This document shows positions 56,131-58,048 of a stretch of DNA of 58,048 bases, in pieces. How positions within the stretch are numbered: the first letter of the stretch is position 1; the number at the start of each line of letters is the position of its first letter. The notes under the pieces were generated by a model. It did not search any database, was not told the origin of the DNA, and saw nothing but the letters and a program-made list of their open reading frames with translations. The stretch is from Myxococcales bacterium UBA1203 (lineage in GTDB: Bacteria; Myxococcota; Myxococcia; Myxococcales; UBA5297), in NCBI GenBank assembly GCA_002309695.1, contig DBXV01000016.1:357356-415403 (forward strand), given 5' to 3'. A program made the position numbers and the translations under genes.

Positions 56131-57660
56131 ATGCGCAAACAGGTCCTCTTCCCCCTCATCATCGCCCTGCTGGCCGCCAAGTTTGCCCTGGACACGGTGG
56201 CGGACTCGGACCTGTTCTGGCACCTACGTCTGGGCGCCGACATTCTGCAGAACGGCCTCCGCACGAAGTTTCTCTATTCGTGGACGTTCACCGGGGACTG
56301 GCCGCCCTTCGACTGGCTCTCGCAGCTCCTGATGGCGCTCGCTTTCAGGCCCGCCGGATTCGCCTCTCTGGCGCTCTTCAAAGGCGCGGCTGCGGCCCTC
56401 CTGGGCCTGTGCGTCTATCGAACGGCGCTCACAAGGGCAGAGGGGAACGCCAATGCGGCAGCCCTCACAGCGGCAGTCATGGTGTTCGCCGCCGCCGGAA
56501 ACCTCTCCACGCGCCCGCTGCTTCTGGGACACCTCTTCCTCGCCGCCGAAGTGCTTCTTCTCGAAGAGCTGCGGCGCGGTGCGTCCCGGAAGCTCGCGCT
56601 TCTCCTGCCTCCCCTCTTCATTCTGTGGGGCAACTGCCACGGAAGCTGGCCCATCGGCCTTCTGCCCCTTTGCGTCGCCTTTGCCTCCGCCCTGATTCCC
56701 CTGCGGCTGAAATTCTGGCGGCCCGCTTCCGAGGATGTCCTCTCTTTTGAGCACACGGAATCGCCGGTTTCGACCGACGGTTTCATGAAGCGCCTGCCGG
56801 ACTGGCTGCAAAAGCGCTTGTTTCGCGCACCCGACGCACGCCTCGCGCTGATTCTCGCGGCCGCAATCGCGGCGGTGCCCCTCTGTCAGCTGGCGACGCC
56901 TGCGCCCTTCAGATTTCTCGTCAGGCCCTTTGAATGGACGCTGGGCGGCACAGAGGCGCTGATGGACGAATCGCTGTCCGTGCCCGTGGGCCATCCGTCC
57001 TTCTGGATTCTCATGGCGATCCTTGTGACGGCGCTCTTCCTCACCGCAAAAAGCCGCCTGCCGTCGGTGAGCCTCTTTGAAGCGCTCGCTTTTCTCCTCA
57101 CCTTTGCTCTCGCCTGCCTGCGCTTCCGCATGATGGCCTGCTTCGCCGTCATCGGCGCGCCCGTTCTGGCGGGGCTCCTCGCGCCGCGCTTGAGGGACGG
57201 CGGCTTTGAACACAAAAAGCGCAACCTTCTGTTTGCCGCGCTGGCATCGCTCGTCCTGGGGAGCATCTGCGCGGTGTCTGTCAAAGGTGCCGCCTCAGGT
57301 GCGGCGAATGAGGTTCCCGAAGCGCTCATGGACAGGCTGGCTTCGTCGCAGCTGAGCCGTCAGCGCGGCTTCAACTATTTCGACTGGGGCGGCGCGCTGG
57401 TCTTCCGTCAGGTGCCGACCTTCATTGACGGCCGTCTGGAGCCCTTTGCCGCCGCGGGCGTCTTTCGCGAATACCTGGAGATTGAACAATCCGGCGATGT
57501 GGAGCGGCTTGAACAGAAGGATGTCCGCTGGATTTTGACGCGGGCGGGACTTCCTGTGGCAGAGCGTCTGCGCAGCCGCCCCGGCTGGAAGCTCGCAGAC
57601 ACCGACGAAGGCGCAATGGGGGCCGAACTTTGGGTCCGGGAGGAGGGCCCTCAGCCATGA
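56131..57660 (+). CDS. Polytopic membrane protein, possible GT-C-type glycosyltransferase
   Basis: 509-residue inner-membrane protein with roughly ten hydrophobic helices. Near the N-terminus, after TM1, it has ADSDLFWHLRLGADILQNG. This Asp-rich loop followed by a helix resembles the first periplasmic loop of GT-C-fold lipid-sugar transferases, where an acidic pair binds metal. The C-terminal 130 residues appear soluble (FNYFDWGGALVFRQVPTFIDGRLEP). I do not recognise a named family, so the catalytic role is only suggested. GGAGAA precedes the ATG. The stop overlaps the start of recX by four bases (ATGA), which couples two functionally unrelated genes. Confidence 0.65.
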   Translation: MRKQVLFPLIIALLAAKFALDTVADSDLFWHLRLGADILQNGLRTKFLYSWTFTGDWPPFDWLSQLLMALAFRPAGFASLALFKGAAAALLGLCVYRTALTRAEGNANAAALTAAVMVFAAAGNLSTRPLLLGHLFLAAEVLLLEELRRGASRKLALLLPPLFILWGNCHGSWPIGLLPLCVAFASALIPLRLKFWRPASEDVLSFEHTESPVSTDGFMKRLPDWLQKRLFRAPDARLALILAAAIAAVPLCQLATPAPFRFLVRPFEWTLGGTEALMDESLSVPVGHPSFWILMAILVTALFLTAKSRLPSVSLFEALAFLLTFALACLRFRMMACFAVIGAPVLAGLLAPRLRDGGFEHKKRNLLFAALASLVLGSICAVSVKGAASGAANEVPEALMDRLASSQLSRQRGFNYFDWGGALVFRQVPTFIDGRLEPFAAAGVFREYLEIEQSGDVERLEQKDVRWILTRAGLPVAERLRSRPGWKLADTDEGAMGAELWVREEGPQP

Positions 57661-58048
57661 GACACAGCGCATTCGGCAGAGGAGAGGCGGAACCGGCGAG
57701 CGCAAAGCCTGCCGCTGACACGGACAGAACTTCAGAGGCTGCCCCTGCACGTGGACGTCCTCCCCGAAAAAGCCGTCCGCCCGCCTCCTGCTTCGACAGG
57801 GCCGTGCGGATTCTGGCTTTGCGGGACCATTCCCGCGCTGAACTTCATCGGAAGCTCACCGCCGCAGGCCACGCGCCGGAGGAGATTGAAGACGCACTCC
57901 GCCGCCTCTCTGAGCTGGGCTATCTCGATGACGCGCGCTTTGCCGAAGAATACGCCCGTCAGCTCTCCGAATCGGGAAAGGTCGGGCGGATGGCTGCCGT
58001 GCGAAAACTCCTGGCTGCGGGCATTGACCGGAACGCAGCTGCGGCAGG
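57657..58048 (+). CDS. recX: RecX-family regulatory protein (3' truncated by window edge)
   Basis: The frame starts at an ATG overlapping the upstream stop and runs off the end of the window without a stop. After a variable, low-complexity N-terminus of about 45 residues, it shows the RecX three-helix repeats: CFDRAVRILALRDHSRAELHRK, EEIEDALRRLSELGYLDDARFAEEY and the start of the next repeat. RecX binds the RecA filament and limits recombination. No recA lies inside the window. Confidence 0.85.
   Translation, partial: MRHSAFGRGEAEPASAKPAADTDRTSEAAPARGRPPRKSRPPASCFDRAVRILALRDHSRAELHRKLTAAGHAPEEIEDALRRLSELGYLDDARFAEEYARQLSESGKVGRMAAVRKLLAAGIDRNAAAA

Overview
The window looks like chromosome from a Myxococcota-type (deltaproteobacterial) bacterium, probably an anaerobic or gut-associated lineage. 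This is inferred from gene content only. Supporting signs are Cys-rich CGNG/CGDG...GEECD repeats (the myxobacterial disulfide repeat, DUF4215), a MopE-like repeat with a MYXO-CTERM-like tail, an ExbB-ExbD-ExbD motor triad, many lipoproteins with Asp/Ala-rich linkers, and an ADP-forming acyl-CoA synthetase. C-terminal FISUMP domains, best known from Fibrobacter, point to genetic contact with a fibre-degrading gut community. Most of the window is GC-rich (hand count 45 of 60 G+C from base 2461). The stretch from about 28.9 to 42.6 kb is mosaic and partly much poorer in GC (24 of 60 from base 31501).

Layout. 0-6.5 kb (+): an ExbB/TolQ gene (5' end outside the window) and two ExbD/TolR genes, then trmFO, a TolB-like propeller lipoprotein and xerC. 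6.5-11.7 kb (-): a sensor kinase, an ATP-grasp-like protein, a clear ATP-grasp ligase and a methionine aminopeptidase with a SEC-C zinc motif. 11.9-16.5 kb (-): a Cys-rich lamin-tail lipoprotein and a complete exbB-exbD-tonB operon. 16.7-18.1 kb (+): a two-TM protein coupled to a YccF protein. 18.2-20.9 kb (-): an OmpR-type regulator and arginine decarboxylase speA. 21.1-25.2 kb (-): a von Willebrand A lipoprotein, a lysozyme-like protein with a MYXO-CTERM-like tail, and a propeller protein coupled to it. 25.5-28.9 kb (+): a membrane-anchored protein of about eleven carboxypeptidase-regulatory-like repeats.

28.9-42.6 kb is the accessory segment: a reverse-transsulfuration pair (mccB/mccA-like), a patatin, two tandem paralogous lipoproteins made of EGF-like modules ending in FISUMP domains, a spermidine-synthase-like membrane protein, a second patatin and a small Asp-rich lipoprotein. 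It ends at the 3' end of ssrA (tmRNA), whose tag reads ANDNVELALAA. 43.3-53.2 kb (-) holds a giant 2801-residue lipoprotein (18 myxobacterial disulfide repeats followed by InlB-like repeats) and a TPR/PEGA protein. 53.8-58 kb (+): a fused ADP-forming acyl-CoA synthetase with strong codon bias, a polytopic membrane protein, and the start of recX, which runs off the window.

The dominant theme is the cell envelope: two proton-driven motors, at least seven predicted lipoproteins, and several large repeat proteins likely to be exposed on the surface. I found no CRISPR array, transposase, phage gene, tRNA or rRNA. The most unusual objects are the tandem EGF/FISUMP lipoproteins, the giant lipoprotein, an ExbB with Gly where the channel Glu is expected, the neighbouring pair of ATP-grasp genes, and the ssrA locus with its long-loop terminator.
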